Source: Mytilus galloprovincialis
Taxonomy: Eukaryota > Mollusca > Bivalvia > Mytilida > Mytilidae
Direction: 5' to 3'
Length of the DNA stretch: 64,000 bases
Assembly (NCBI RefSeq): GCF_965363235.1
Contig: NC_134845.1
Span: forward strand, 65,377,261 to 65,441,260
A program made the position numbers and the translations under genes. Positions 12,301 to 22,900 of this stretch are shown in pieces; position 1 is the stretch's first letter; the number at the start of each line of letters is the position of its first letter. The notes beneath the pieces were generated by a model. It had not been told where the DNA came from. It ran no database searches and saw only the letters and a list, made by a program, of their open reading frames with translations.

Positions 12301-15300
12301 GTACTCGTCCGTTTTGTATCCGTTACGTGTCCGTTATGCATCCGTTGGAGATCCGGTAGACCAATTCACCAACGGACGTCTACCGGACGCCTAACGGACG
12401 CCTAACGGACGCCTAACGGATAAAACGGATGTGAAACGGACATTAACGGAAGGATAACGGATAAAACGGATGCCTACCGGATGTAAAACGGACAAATGCC
12501 AATTGAAATTTCGCGTTAGAAATGCCAATAATTGGTATGTCAGATTTTCTTGAGTGTCATGAATATTTATTATTCGTGATGGATCTTGGAGTAAGAGCAC
12601 GTCTTCGCTACCAAACAGCCCTTATTCAGGCCAGACTCAACTTAAATGTAGCAAATATAAACCTTATAGCTGTCGAAAGGAGAAGAAGGAGAAGACAAAG
12701 GAGATGGTGGACACGACCATGGCTTAGTCCTGAAAGACGATGCAGTTTTGGTCTATATGACCAACTCATGACCGAACTTAGGCGGGAGGATCGGCAGTCC
12801 TTTGTACACTTCCTTCGAATGCCCACAGAGATGTTCGACGAGATATTGCAAGTTGGACCTCGCATAGCCAAGCAGAATACCTTTTACAGAAATCCACTGG
12901 AACCAGGACTCAAGTTAGCAATTACACTTAGACACCTTGCCTGGAGCAAAATATCGTAGCATGCAGTACGGATGAAGAGTTCCGTATAACACATTATCCG
13001 TTTTCATACCAGAGGTACATAATATAAACAAATTCAGAAAATCAACTTAAACTCTATAAGACTGAATTACCACACTGCTTCTACCTTGATTTTTTTTAAT
13101 CAGAGTAGCTCTATATTTGCACACATATCATGCTAAACAAGACGCAATACAAAATAAAATCAACTAAACCTGTTAACTAAAGTGACCCTCGTGTGTAAAA
13201 ACGTAAAAAAGAATCGGATAAATTGTTCTATTTGTGTGGTACGTGTGACCTTGATACCTGTCCTACTGACCACACTTTCCCAGAAGCAAATATTATAACA
13301 TATATACATGTACTAGATACAATCATTTTAAGGTCACGTGTATGTGGTTTATTGCCTTTAATTTTCAGATGGTTTATTGCTTTTAATTTTCCGATGGTTT
13401 ATTGCCTTAAATTTTTAGATGGTTTATTGCCTTTAATTTTCAGATTATTTTGTTCATCCGTTTTATCCGTTACGCTTCCGTTAGGTGTCCGTTTTATCCG
13501 GTACTCGTCCGTTGGATGTACGTTCGACGTCCGTTCTGTCCGGTACGTATCCGTTTCACGTACGTTCAATGTCCGTTGTGTGTCCGTTAGGCATTCGTTA
13601 CATGTCCGTTAGTAAACCAACGGACTCCCAACAGATAAAAATTTTGTCAACGGATAACTTTTTTTTTATCCGTTAGGCGTCCGTTCGAGCTATCCGGTAA
13701 GGTGTGACCGAGGCTTAAAGAGCATTGAGGACCAAAAATTCCTTAAAGTTTTGCCAAATTCTGCTTAGATAATCTATTCCTGAAAAGCCTTAGTTAGTAT
13801 TTCAAAAATTGAAAGTTTTGTTAACGGTCAATTTATAATTATGAATATATCAATGATAACTCAAGCCAACACAGAAGTGCTGACTTCTGGGCTGCAAGAG
13901 ATAACATAAATCGACATTAACATATTTTTTTCTGTAATTAGGTATTTTATTCAAAATGACCTCCCTCCACTTATTCCAAAATTAAATACACTTAATATTC
14001 CCAATTTCGAAAAGGCCTAGAATGTATTCGGTTGAGATAGCGTATAAACACATGTCTCACTTATAAAACAACAATAGTATTAAGGGAAAACTAGTATATC
14101 CTTGAAGCCTAGAACCGAGTGCAAACATTTTCTTTCAATGAGATACCAACGTGAGATGAAAATTTATTTATCAACAGCGCAAGTGTTAATCATTATATTT
14201 TCAGAATCTTCAAGATAGTTAACGCTTTTTAGTCATTCGATGATATCGGGATATATGCCTCACTCGAGTGCGGAGGGTAAAATGAAGAATGCAAAAGGGG
14301 AATGTGTCAAATAGACATAAACTACCAAAGTTAAAAAAAAAAAAAAAAACCAAGCCAAAGGCCACCAATAAACTTAATCACAACTAGAAAGTCTCGCACG
14401 CGGAGGCGGTTTTCAGTTGGCCCTTCAACAATAATACATACTAATTCAGCTGTTAGGTTTAATCCAGTTTAAATACTTAAATGTAGGAGACTTTGGAACA
14501 TTTCCTATAAGTATTCATTACTCATGAGTGAAAACAAAGCAATGCTCGCTCTTATTAACTGGTGAGGCCACAAACATGGATACGGATTGTGTCCTTAAAG
14601 ATGCAACTTCATAACATATGAAAACCCGTATAGTAGGTACTAATCGATGGGTAAAAGTATAATATTAAACATACCTTGGTCGTTAAATCTTTAGACTATC
14701 ATTGCATTTACAGATAAAAAAGAAGTCCCCTTTTCTTCCCATATTGTAAATTAAAAGCGGGACGAAAGATACCTGAGGGAGAGTCAAACTTATAGATTGA
14801 AAATAAATTTACAACGCCATGACTAAAATAAAAAGACTAACAGACAAATAATAGGACAGAAGACACAATATAGAAAACTCAAGACTAAAAACACGAGCTC
14901 CACCAAAAACTGGGGGTGAACTCAGGTGCTCCAGAAGGGTAAGCAGATCCTGCTCCACATATGGCACCTGTCGTGTTGCTTAGGATATTACAAATCCGGT
15001 AAATAGTATAATTTTGAAGGTCACATTTGTGAAAAGGGAAAGAGTATTGAAGTAACGACATAAGGAACATATCATATATCATCTGTGAAACTGTTATCCC
15101 ATAACGGTCAACCAAGTCGTGATTGCGTCCGTAAAATTTTCGAAGGGATGATTCAACTTCACCATTTGGAACTTTTGTGAGCAGCAATCCTCTATCAAAG
15201 AAATCATGATAGGAAATACAAGCATGGGCATATCGTATCAATTGGCTGATATATACTCCGTATGCAGGCGCTGCCGAAATGTTCTACATAGGAATGAAAA

Positions 15301-17766
15301 GTTCACAATTGGGAAGCTGAAGTCATCTCTTTTGTCGTAAAGTTTTGTTTTCAACCGACCTTCGTAGTCAATTTCTAGATGTAAGTTAAGTAACCCGTTC
15401 ACATGTAACTCTGTCATATTTAAGCATCTGATGATATTTGATATCACCACAGCGGAAATGATTTTTATCTTATATTTTTTGTATTTAAATTGTGCAATTG
15501 ATGATAATTATATAAGCAATAGCTTTATGGAGTATACATTTCATTACATTGAAATAGGAAAACACTACAGGTAGAATCGCAGCTATCCTCTATGCTAGAT
15601 CATGGCTTTTGGTGCCAACATCTGGACGCAAAGGACACATGTATGTTTGTTTATATAAAATGTATAGTTTAAAATATTTCAGTAAAATGTTTTTTCCAAA
15701 ACAGTTGTGTTTATATTCTATATTTTCAAAATCAAAGATAACAAAATACAGGAAACAAATGCATTTTGATGTTGTACACATTTATCAAAAGAACGTATTA
15801 TTTAAACTATAAAGGTAACACAGTAACATATCGTAATGTAAATAGATTAAAACTGTGTAAATAGCATAGTAAATAAACTCATCATAGATACCAGGATTGA
15901 AATTTTGTATTTGCGAGTTTCTTCTACAAAAGAAGACTTATCAGCGACGCTCTAATAAAAAAGGTTAAACAGCCAAACTAGAGTACTTATAACATTAAAA
16001 ATAAAACATACATATATACATACAGTTTAATAATTGGTTTTCTTCCAAAAATGATCGAGGAATGCCATACTTTCATAATGTGTGTAGATTATTAAATAAA
16101 ATTTCAAGGTTTTTTCTTTTGATCTATTTCCTATTTTGTCGATGTTATTTTACCAAGATATTTGGTTCTTAATATATAATTCTAAGTCCGATATTTTTCT
16201 TATTTTTATCATTTTTAACCGGATTTTTGTGACAAAAATGTCGGTTATTGATTTGGGGATGTACGGCGGGCGGGCGGGCGGGCGGGCGGCAATCAAATGT
16301 TGTCCGTGCTTTAACTCATGAACCGTTCAACCAATGCTTTTAAAATTTTAATATGTTGTTACTGACGACTAAATGAAGGTCAAGTTCAATAATGGCGATT
16401 TTGACTTTTACCGTTCAGGAGTTATGGTTCTTGAAAGATTGAAAAATGGAGTTTCCAGTCGTGTCCGTGCATTTACGGATGAACTGTTCTACCTAAGCTT
16501 CCCAAATTTTAATATGTTGTTACTGATAACAAAATGGAGGTCAAGTTCAATAATGACGATTTTGACTTTTACCGTTCAGGAGTTGTGGTTCTTGAAAGAT
16601 TGAAAAATTGTGTTTCCAGTCGTGTCCGTGCATTTATGCATGAACTGTTTTACCAAAGCTTCCCAAATTTTAATATGTTGTTACTAATGACAAAATAGAG
16701 GTCAAGTTCAATAATGACGATTTTGACTTTTACAGTTCAGGAGTTATGCTTCTTGAAAGATTGAAAAATGGTGTTTCCAGTCGTGTCCGTGCTTTTTCTC
16801 ATGAACCATTCAACCAAAGCTTTTGAAATTTTTATATGTTGTTACTGATGGCAAATTAGAGGTCAAGTTCAATAATGACGATTTTGACTTTTACCGTTCA
16901 GGAGTTATGGTTCTTGAAAGATTGTGAAATGGCGTTTCAATTCACGTTGTTGCATTTACTCATGAACCATTCAATCTAAGCTTTTCAAATTTTAAGATGT
17001 TGATACTGATGACAAAATGGAGCTCAAATTTGATATTGACGATTTTCACTTTCACCATTCATCAGTAATGGTTCTTGTGATATTGCCAGGACACAAATAA
17101 ATATTAATAAATCCGGTTTGCTGTCGTTGTGACAGCCTCTTGTTATAAATGCGGCTGCATTTGTACTTTTCAATAACGTTATGGTTTGTTCATACAAATT
17201 TGGAGCTCATATTTAGGTATCGTTCGTGCATATATATAACATCTGTTATTACTTATATGGATATCTTACACCGAATGTATTCCTTTTCTTCAAATTGCTT
17301 ACTTCAATAATTTGTCAACGCAATTTCAAGATACTATTTTCCTTTGGTTTTGTCGTTAATTACATGTTAAGTCAAATGCACTGGACATGGTTTGCAATAT
17401 TCTTTTATGCACTGAATTCGTATCACACTTCATAATACTTATACGACATGAATTACAGTAGTATTCCGAGTTCCTACCTTTCAGTGTCAAATATTAAAGC
17501 GTAAAGATGTTATAAGAATTAATAAAGAAAACAACTTACTATGGCAAAGGTATCAAAAGAATATTTCAACCATTTTTGTTGCTGAGAGTGCAGTACTAAA
17601 TACAGTGTGTCTTCCCAAATAAATAATTGCCGACAAAATAATTAGTTGTTATACCATTATACTCTTAAAGGTGGCGTAAAATATTTTTTTTCAGATCAAA
17701 GATCATCTCAGAAGAAACACATTCAGATCTTCGTGTTTATTGTTTATACCGCAATTGTAGCTATGT
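9345..17766 (+). CDS. receptor ectodomain, TNFR-like cysteine-rich, five exons
   Basis: Exons 9345-9371, 10068-10248, 10651-10953, 11801-11873 and 17695-17766 join in one open frame with AG/GT borders and matching phases (0,1,1,2,2), giving about 218 residues. Residues 1-20 form a hydrophobic signal peptide that begins MSVWLFVLH. Two cysteine-rich blocks follow: exon 2 with 4 Cys and the turn FCRNGSEFF, and exon 3 with 11 Cys, including FWTNYSNDC, SDRACRCDHTKGY and CFCYPAYEDCSCYF. The pattern of exon 3 resembles TNF-receptor Cys repeats. Potential N-glycosylation sites include NYS and NGS. The chain ends at a split Val codon with no membrane segment, so more exons must follow. The ligand is unknown. 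An Asp-Tyr-Gln-Cys exon (exon 4) has an orphan copy at 3537-3588. Confidence 0.72.
10068..10248 (+). CDS. exon 2, first cysteine-rich block
   Basis: Acceptor TTTTTACAG and donor GACCAG|GTGAGA. Sixty codons plus one base, with four cysteines and the turn CRNGSEFFRPG typical of the first half of a TNFR-like repeat. Confidence 0.72.
10651..10953 (+). CDS. exon 3, TNFR-like cysteine-rich domain
   Basis: Acceptor GTCATTACAG, donor ACACCAG|GTAATT, one hundred codons in phase 1-1. It is very cysteine-rich and includes the block SDRACRCDHTKGYAF. This is the most diagnostic exon of the ectodomain. Confidence 0.8.
11801..11873 (+). CDS. exon 4, short DYQC...C exon
   Basis: Acceptor TTCTTTCAG and donor ACAAG|GTAAAT. 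It encodes 23 full residues with two cysteines and an NWT glycosylation site (DYQCVKTSNWTGNYKC). Confidence 0.72.
11925..12043 (+). repeat. mytilid CGCGTTTCGTC-type repeat, left half (split by a transposon)
   Basis: The repeat runs ATACCAGGATTAAAATTTTA ... CAGTGACGCTCG ... GCGAAGTTAA. It is then cut by the 12044-13715 element and resumes at 13716 with TAAAGAGCATTGAGGACC, so the repeat is older than the insertion. Confidence 0.8.
12522..12959 (+). pseudogene. HARBI1/ALP1-like transposase, N-terminal fragment
   Basis: The open frame holds the family-typical block of Trp-Trp-x-Arg-Pro-Trp, LMTELRREDRQSF, FLRMPTEMFDEIL and LKLAITLRHLA. It stops in a wrong frame (AWSKIS): one missing base in the LASGAKYRSMQYG region puts the frame off, and an in-frame stop follows. 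The C-terminal DDE nuclease domain is absent. Start taken from the open frame (ATG at 12522); the true start could be the Met in GMSDF or VMDLG. Confidence 0.8.
13346..13450 (+). repeat. short tandem repeat, about 32-bp unit, inside the Harbinger element
   Basis: GGTTTATTGCCTTTAATTTT recurs three to four times with CAGAT/CCGAT linkers. It probably arose within the transposon. Confidence 0.7.
13716..13790 (+). repeat. mytilid repeat, right half after the Harbinger insertion
   Basis: Continues the 11925-12043 repeat: AAGAGCATTGAGGACCAAAA, then TTGCCAAATTC. Confidence 0.75.
13791..14284. other. intron sequence, nothing recognised
   Basis: AT-rich intronic stretch without an exon or repeat that I could identify. 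Confidence 0.35.
14285..14470 (+). repeat. mytilid GGGGAATGTGTCAAA repeat
   Basis: Words GGGGAATGTGTCAAATAGAC, AGGCCACCAATAA and TCTCGCACGCGGAGGCGG match the longer copy at 54960-55640. A poly(A) run (about 14333-14349) interrupts it. Confidence 0.65.
14735..15450 (-). mobile_element. Penelope-like element, 3' coding end and tail
   Basis: Minus-strand frames (15450-15238 and 15241-14885, one frameshift between them) encode the C-terminal part of a reverse transcriptase polyprotein, with the words LKTKLYDKRDDF, RYAHACISYHDF, SLRKFYGRNHDLV and GAGSAYPSGAPEF. The non-coding tail AGGGACGAAAGATACCTGAG-type reaches 14735-14780. The catalytic palm is not included; the copy is truncated and broken. 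It lies in the long intron of the receptor-like gene. Confidence 0.75.
15885..15990 (+). repeat. mytilid ATACCAGGATT repeat copy
   Basis: ATACCAGGATTGAAATTTTG, then TTTCTTCTACAAAAGAAGAC, CAGCGACGCTC and AGCCAAACTAGAG. Core partly lost. Confidence 0.65.
16215..17145 (+). repeat. 161-bp tandem array inside a bounded repeat element
   Basis: GTTTCCAGTC recurs at 16451, 16612 and 16773, with a diverged form at 16934, an exact 161-bp step; about five units cover 16295-17090. Each unit contains AGGTCAAGTTCAATAATG and ACCGTTCAGGAGTTATGG-type words. The array starts after AACCGGATTTTTGTGACAAA and a GGGC microsatellite (about 16267-16289). It ends at AATAAATCCGGTTTGCTGTC and GACAGCCTCTTGTT, which look like fixed element ends. 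Apparent open frames in it are a by-product of the 161-bp step. Confidence 0.8.
17695..17766 (+). CDS. exon 5, membrane-proximal ectodomain
   Basis: Acceptor TTTTTTTTCAG, donor CTATGT|GTAAGT. It encodes 23 residues (SKIISEETHSDLRVYCLYRN, then CSY) and enters in the phase left by exon 4. It leaves a GT| split codon that must be completed by an exon not located here. Confidence 0.6.
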
Positions 17767-17873
17767 GTAAGTACTTCAGTTATATACTTAGCATTTCTCA
17801 TCCTAAACAGAAAACATAGAACAAATGCAATAATCAAATATTTCCTTGATTTAGCTACGATAGATTAACATTA

Positions 17874-18349
17874 GGTGTCAGACCACCAATTACTCCCTCC
17901 AATTTAGAACGTATGCAAAGGTAGCCCTACTCTGACACAAAATAGTGCTTTCGATGTCCTTGTTTACTTAAACTAACCAACAAATTTGCAGAAATGAAAC
18001 TTTTGGTGAAAGAGAAATATATCTAGATCATTTTGAGCCAAAATTTACTTGTCTATGAGTTTGCATTAAAACTTGAGGATTAATGCGCTCCATACATCCA
18101 TAGTATACTAATTTTAGATTTCCTGAAAACCAGGTATTGTTTTTGGAATACCTCTATTTGAAGGTCAGTTATTTTGTTAGAAGGCTTCAAAGGTATGGTG
18201 AAAATTGGCATGTGAAAAGCTGATACATGTACAATTAAGGATATACCTGGTTTCTATGAAGTTAAACTTAAGGTAAAATATTTAGAAAGCTGTGAAAATT
18301 GCAAAATTTGGTTGAACAGATCGGGATTTTTAATTGGTGGTCTGACACC
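17874..18349. mobile_element. MITE with 19-bp terminal inverted repeats
   Basis: 476 bp bounded by GGTGTCAGACCACCAATTA and its complement. ATTA on both sides is the likely target duplication. There is no coding capacity. Superfamily is uncertain from these data. Confidence 0.75.
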
Positions 18350-18529
18350 ATTAGGGCACTTCACTTTTAAATGATATACTCTGCAAATAAAATCAAACCA
18401 TCGTTTTACAAAAAGAAACGTTTCTTCTTTAATGCAAAACTCTTACTGGTTTTGTGTAAACCTCAAAGATGATGCCTATAATGCAAATTAAATTAAAAAA
18501 AACAATCTTCTAAATGATGATATTTTTCT

Positions 18530-18610
18530 GAAAGACTGATCAGTGACGGTCGGATCAAAAGTGTACAATACGCCGAATAAAATACGTAGCTGAAAGCAAA
18601 GAGAGATAAT
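18530..18610 (+). repeat. degraded mytilid repeat (CAGTGACGGTCGGATC)
   Basis: Short remnant with CTGATCAGTGACGGTCGGAT and AAAATACGTAGCTGAA words. It belongs to the ATACCAGGATT family. Confidence 0.45.
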
Positions 18611-18739
18611 GAATGGAAAAATCTACAGCATAGCATCATGATTTTGTACTTACATTTTTGCATATTCGACGTTTTGAGTTGCAAAATACATTTCTTTTTT
18701 TTCTTTGAATTTCATAGATCATAGATAAAAGGGTTTTGT

Positions 18740-18870
18740 ACTAGTGTTAATAAGACAACTCTCCATCCAAGTCACAATTTGTAAAAGTAAACCAATATAG
18801 GTAAAAGTGCGGCCTTTAACTAAGAGCATGGACTTTTACCGAATATCAATCATGTATGATCGGCATCATA
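18740..18870 (+). repeat. mytilid CAACTCTCCATCCAAGTCAC repeat fragment
   Basis: Words ACAACTCTCCATCCAAGTCA and GTAAAAGTAAACCAATATAG match copies at 40573 and 42840. Confidence 0.6.
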
Positions 18871-19024
18871 TTTACACAATGCAATGTAAAACTGCCAGTG
18901 CTGCGAATTGTCATGGATTTCTTATTTTCATGGTCATCATAAATACTACTTTAGATTCAGTTATATTTTTGAAATACTAAGGCTTTTCTTCGGCAAGCAT
19001 AGATTAACTTATCTGTATATGACA

Positions 19025-19180
19025 AAACTTTTAGGAATTTTGGTCCTCAGTACTCTTCAACTTCGAACTTCATTTTGCCTTTTATTACTTCTTTTGAATC
19101 GATCGAGTCTTTTATAGACGAAACGCGCTTTTGGCGCAAATACAAACATTAAGTCCCGGTATCGATGATGAATTCATTCA
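19025..19180 (-). repeat. mytilid CGCGTTTCGTC repeat, minus strand
   Basis: Plus strand reads TTTTGGTCCTCAGTACTC, AGACGAAACGCGCTTTTGGC and CCCGGTATCGATGATGAA, the complement of the 8060-8260 repeat. Confidence 0.7.
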
Positions 19181-19932
19181 ATAATATTTGCCAGATACTC
19201 TTTTTAGTGGATTTCGAGTTCCAATGATAAAATTCTTCACATAGTAAGCTATAAAAGGCACAAAAAGGAAGAAAAGATGGGTTATATATAAATCAATAAA
19301 ACCCATCACTATTTCTAAAATGACTATAATAAGTGTGAAAATTGTTGCCAATCTTTAATATATAAACCATATTTTTTGGTTGCTAGATATTAAATAATGA
19401 CTAAACAACTATTTAAAGTATCAGAGATTATTATTATCATTAAAAATAAATACAGGTAAATAACATACAATATATAAAAACGGTTGAATGTGATTTCGTG
19501 TATTTGTTATTACCTCTTGAAATCTTTCAAGATCGGTTCAAATTCGTTTCGTTGTAAGAAAAGTCCGGTTTTTATAGGTCTTAGCACGCCTTATCTTTGC
19601 GTATAAGCAATTCGTTACCGGTCAAGATTTATGATGTAAATAACGGTCATTACGTACATAAATATGAATTATCAAGAAAACAAGCATGATTTCGTACATC
19701 TTGACACCGATTTAACAGTATAATGCATGTAAACACAAGTAACTAAAGAAATGTATGACTCATATCAAGCTAGAAAATGCCACATGTTGGCGTAATTTCG
19801 TAAGTTCAATCGACAACTGTCAAATTTGCTGTGGACGACGTAACCTTTACAAAAAGGTACTGTCGCGATATTTAACGTTCACAACAATAAGTATCCGTAA
19901 TTGATGATTGGTAAATATGTTGATCTTTCCAG
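19181..19932. other. intron sequence; expected place of a transmembrane exon
   Basis: If the ectodomain and the CARD part are one gene, an exon of length 3n+2, probably with the membrane segment, should lie between 17767 and 19932. I searched by eye and found no convincing hydrophobic, AG/GT-bounded exon of the right phase. Confidence 0.3.
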
Positions 19933-19977
19933 GTGTAGCAATAGTTTTATCAGTACTGCAGTTTCCAAATTGGTTAA
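19933..19977 (+). CDS. small hydrophobic exon ahead of the CARD exon
   Basis: Acceptor ATCTTTCCAG, donor TTAA|GTAAGT. It encodes VAIVLSVLQFPNWL and then splices in phase 1 to the CARD exon (Asn-Met-Phe-Arg). It enters in phase 1, whereas exon 5 at 17766 leaves phase 2. An upstream in-frame ATG (about 19915) means it could also be read as a first coding exon. Confidence 0.45.
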
Positions 19978-22900
19978 GTAAGTTAAGTTATAAAATAGAA
20001 ATTAATCAAAAGAACGGTCAATGCTGACGAAAAAAAATCGTTGTTATATTATTGTTTTCTCAAAAGCCCATCAATATCAATAAAATAATATTTCTCCAGT
20101 TATACAATATTTCCCAAATTATACAGAACTTATTATACATTATTACTTCCCCGAAAAACATTGCGACAGTAACACATATAGCATAAGCAAATATTTGAGT
20201 TCTAAACCAAGTATATTTTAATAAAGAATGACACAATACATCAGATGTATATAGAAACCACAAGGATACTAGCAACACATAACTCCAAAGTTTCCTAAAG
20301 AAAGTTAAAATGGCCAACCAAGTTGCATCAATCTTTCCAAGAAAATGGTACGAAAGTGTGTTAAGACATATAAATGAAAATATCAAATAACTACTCGTTA
20401 TGTGCCTCGTATTACAGTGTCAGTTTTTTTTAAGAATCAAAAAGCTGATTTTATTATTTTTGTAGACGTCCTTTCAATTGACATGAGACATAAAACAGAA
20501 AGCAGTCCAAGAGGCATGTATTATATATATATATATGTTAAATCTACATACAATTTAATATCCAAAAATTTTGTTTTTTCTTCTTCTACTGTTCTCTTTT
20601 TTGGTTAAGAAACGCTAGTGGAATGTACGGAAATCAGACATTTTATATTTGTTATCCTAACACTATTTTCTCGAAATGAAAGATATTGAATTGTAATTAA
20701 CTGCTTAAATTTCCAAAGTAAATGTATTTGATATAATATAAATGGAATAAACACTGTCCGGACATTATATATTTGAAAAATGTATGAGGTACAAAGAAAA
20801 AAGCTAGGCCAGCTGATACATTCACTAAAAGACTGACGGTAACATGTCTTTCTTGTCTTCTGGTTACCTTGTGGTGTAGTAAGCGTTATCTGATAAATTA
20901 TTATAATTGATCAACATATTATTAAACTCTTGTTAACACTTCTAAATGAATACATATAAGCATTGCACATCTTACTCTGATGAATATTTTATTTGTTTTC
21001 AAATGCAGATATGTTCAGGAGGCGTATTAAGGCAAACTATTACGATATCATCACGACAATAGACTACGAAGCTATAACTACATATATGATAAGCAAAAAC
21101 GTTTTACGCAAAGATGACCTGCCTATTACATCAGGAAAAGGCTTAAGGCGAAAGGTCAAAAATCAGGAACTTCTTAAAAAACTATGGAGAGGAAATCAGC
21201 CTTGGTTCGACCATTTTATTCAAGCTTTAAAAATCCATGAATATTCAACACTTGCCAATCAGATCTTAGAAACGCATGGTTAGTTTTTAATCATTGACGT
21301 ACCAATATAAACACTTATCAAATATCAAATTTACATTCCTCTGAAGTTCGATATGTCTTCTATGTTGGCTATTTATATATTCTCCTAAATTCTGTTATAA
21401 CAGATTTCACCTAGCAGCAGTTTCATTCAAGCGAGGAGTATAATGTAGACGAAACGTGTGTCGGGCATACCTTATAAGCGTGATCTATGTGATGACGTTT
21501 AATACACTGCCATAATATTTTATCAGCATTATTCTGTTTATTGAAATAAGTAATTATGCTTACTTCAAATGTATTTCTGACGTTTGTAGTTAATTCTGTA
21601 TAATGTAATAGAAATTAAAAACACACGATACAAATCAAGCAAGAAAGAAAAAGTTAAATGTACAAGCTCAATAATGAGTTAAATACTACTTTCAAAATAG
21701 TTCTTACTGGCAATGATCATTTACCTAAATATATATCTGTTGTACAAGGCGGCATAACCAAATATTTACATTAAAAAATACTACTCCTTTCTTTAAAATC
21801 AATGTTCACTTATAACATATAAAGTCTACATTGTTTTACTTTCATTTTTTTTTTTATTAAATATACATTCAAATTGGATCATGTCTTTTTAATATCAGAG
21901 TCAATATATTGTTTCTGTTTTTAAAAGAAATTAATTACAACAAAGTCATCGTTTGCAATTAATGAAAAAATGTTTAAATATGAAATATATATTTTTTAAT
22001 TTTTGGTGTATAAACGCCACCTTAAAGCACCGCCCAGACTATTTCGTGGCGGCCAGTTTTTCTTTGTGGAGGAAACCGGAGTGCCACCGACCTTCGATTA
22101 GATAACTGTAAATCCTAGCCAGTTAAGATTGGAGTCGAGTGAACCTGCAAGAGCAGGGTTCGAACTTACAACCTCAGTGTTGACTGGCTAGTGTTTACAG
22201 CAGTGAATACTTTCATGACTCGGTCACCGGGGCACCTAAACATAAAATATGATCAACCCCTAAAATCAACAAAAATGTCATGAGTGATGATATTTCTTTG
22301 TTAATGTCCTTCAATTGTTTACTATTTGTTCTTTGCTCTATAGGATAGTTCCTTCATTTTGGTAATAAAAGCACATCACTTAAATTCAATATTTATAATT
22401 AATATAAATTGAGGTATATGAAGCCGTTCAATTTGTCTATTACAGTATGCGTATGTTCGGTATTATAAATATAATGATGATATTAAGTAGTTTATTTGAG
22501 ACCCATGTTCAGAACTTTTTTTGGGGATTTGTCGCATGTATTTCTCTTTAATAAATCATTCCATATCATCTATCTTTATCATAGAAGTTTTGTATTGTAG
22601 TTGATCATTGTGGTGAATTTGACGAGGATTTGAGTGATGATGATGATGGTAACAAAAACATCCCGCAGTACAACAGAGGTATGTTCTGTCAAAGGTGTAA
22701 ACAAGATATATGCCGTTCTTTTTCTCGTTGGAATTGATTTACGTTAGTCATTTCGGGGCCTTTTATAGCTGATTATGCGGATTACTTTGTTTATTGTCAA
22801 CAGTCGAATGGTGACCTATAGTTGTTAATATCTGTGTAATTGGTTCTGTTGTTGAGAGTTGTCATATTGGCAACCATACCGCCACTTCTTTATATATAGA

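Larger units (their letters stand above)
12044..13715 (+). mobile_element. PIF/Harbinger DNA transposon, internally deleted
   Basis: 1672 bp bounded by terminal inverted repeats of about 48 bp that begin AGCCTCGGTCACACCTTACC and match almost perfectly on the other end. The 3-bp target duplication is TAA (12041-12043 and 13716-13718), the PIF/Harbinger habit. The first 450 bp and last 260 bp are filled with clustered CCGTT/AACGG words in both directions, probable subterminal transposase-binding sites. Inside lies a transposase fragment (12522-12959) with no DDE catalytic part, so the copy is non-autonomous. It sits in the intron after exon 4. Confidence 0.85.

Noticed and set aside
16373..16603. 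Open frame in the 161-bp array
   Set aside because: Created by repetition of the unit; internally duplicated and without homologues known to me.
20060..20386. 108-codon minus-strand frame that looks like a membrane protein
   Set aside because: Hydrophobicity follows from AT-rich codons; it lies in an intron of the opposite-strand gene without splice or family evidence.
22012..22240. tRNA gene (B-box-like sequence)
   Set aside because: The cloverleaf is not complete and the sequence continues into a conserved SINE tail; it is a SINE head.
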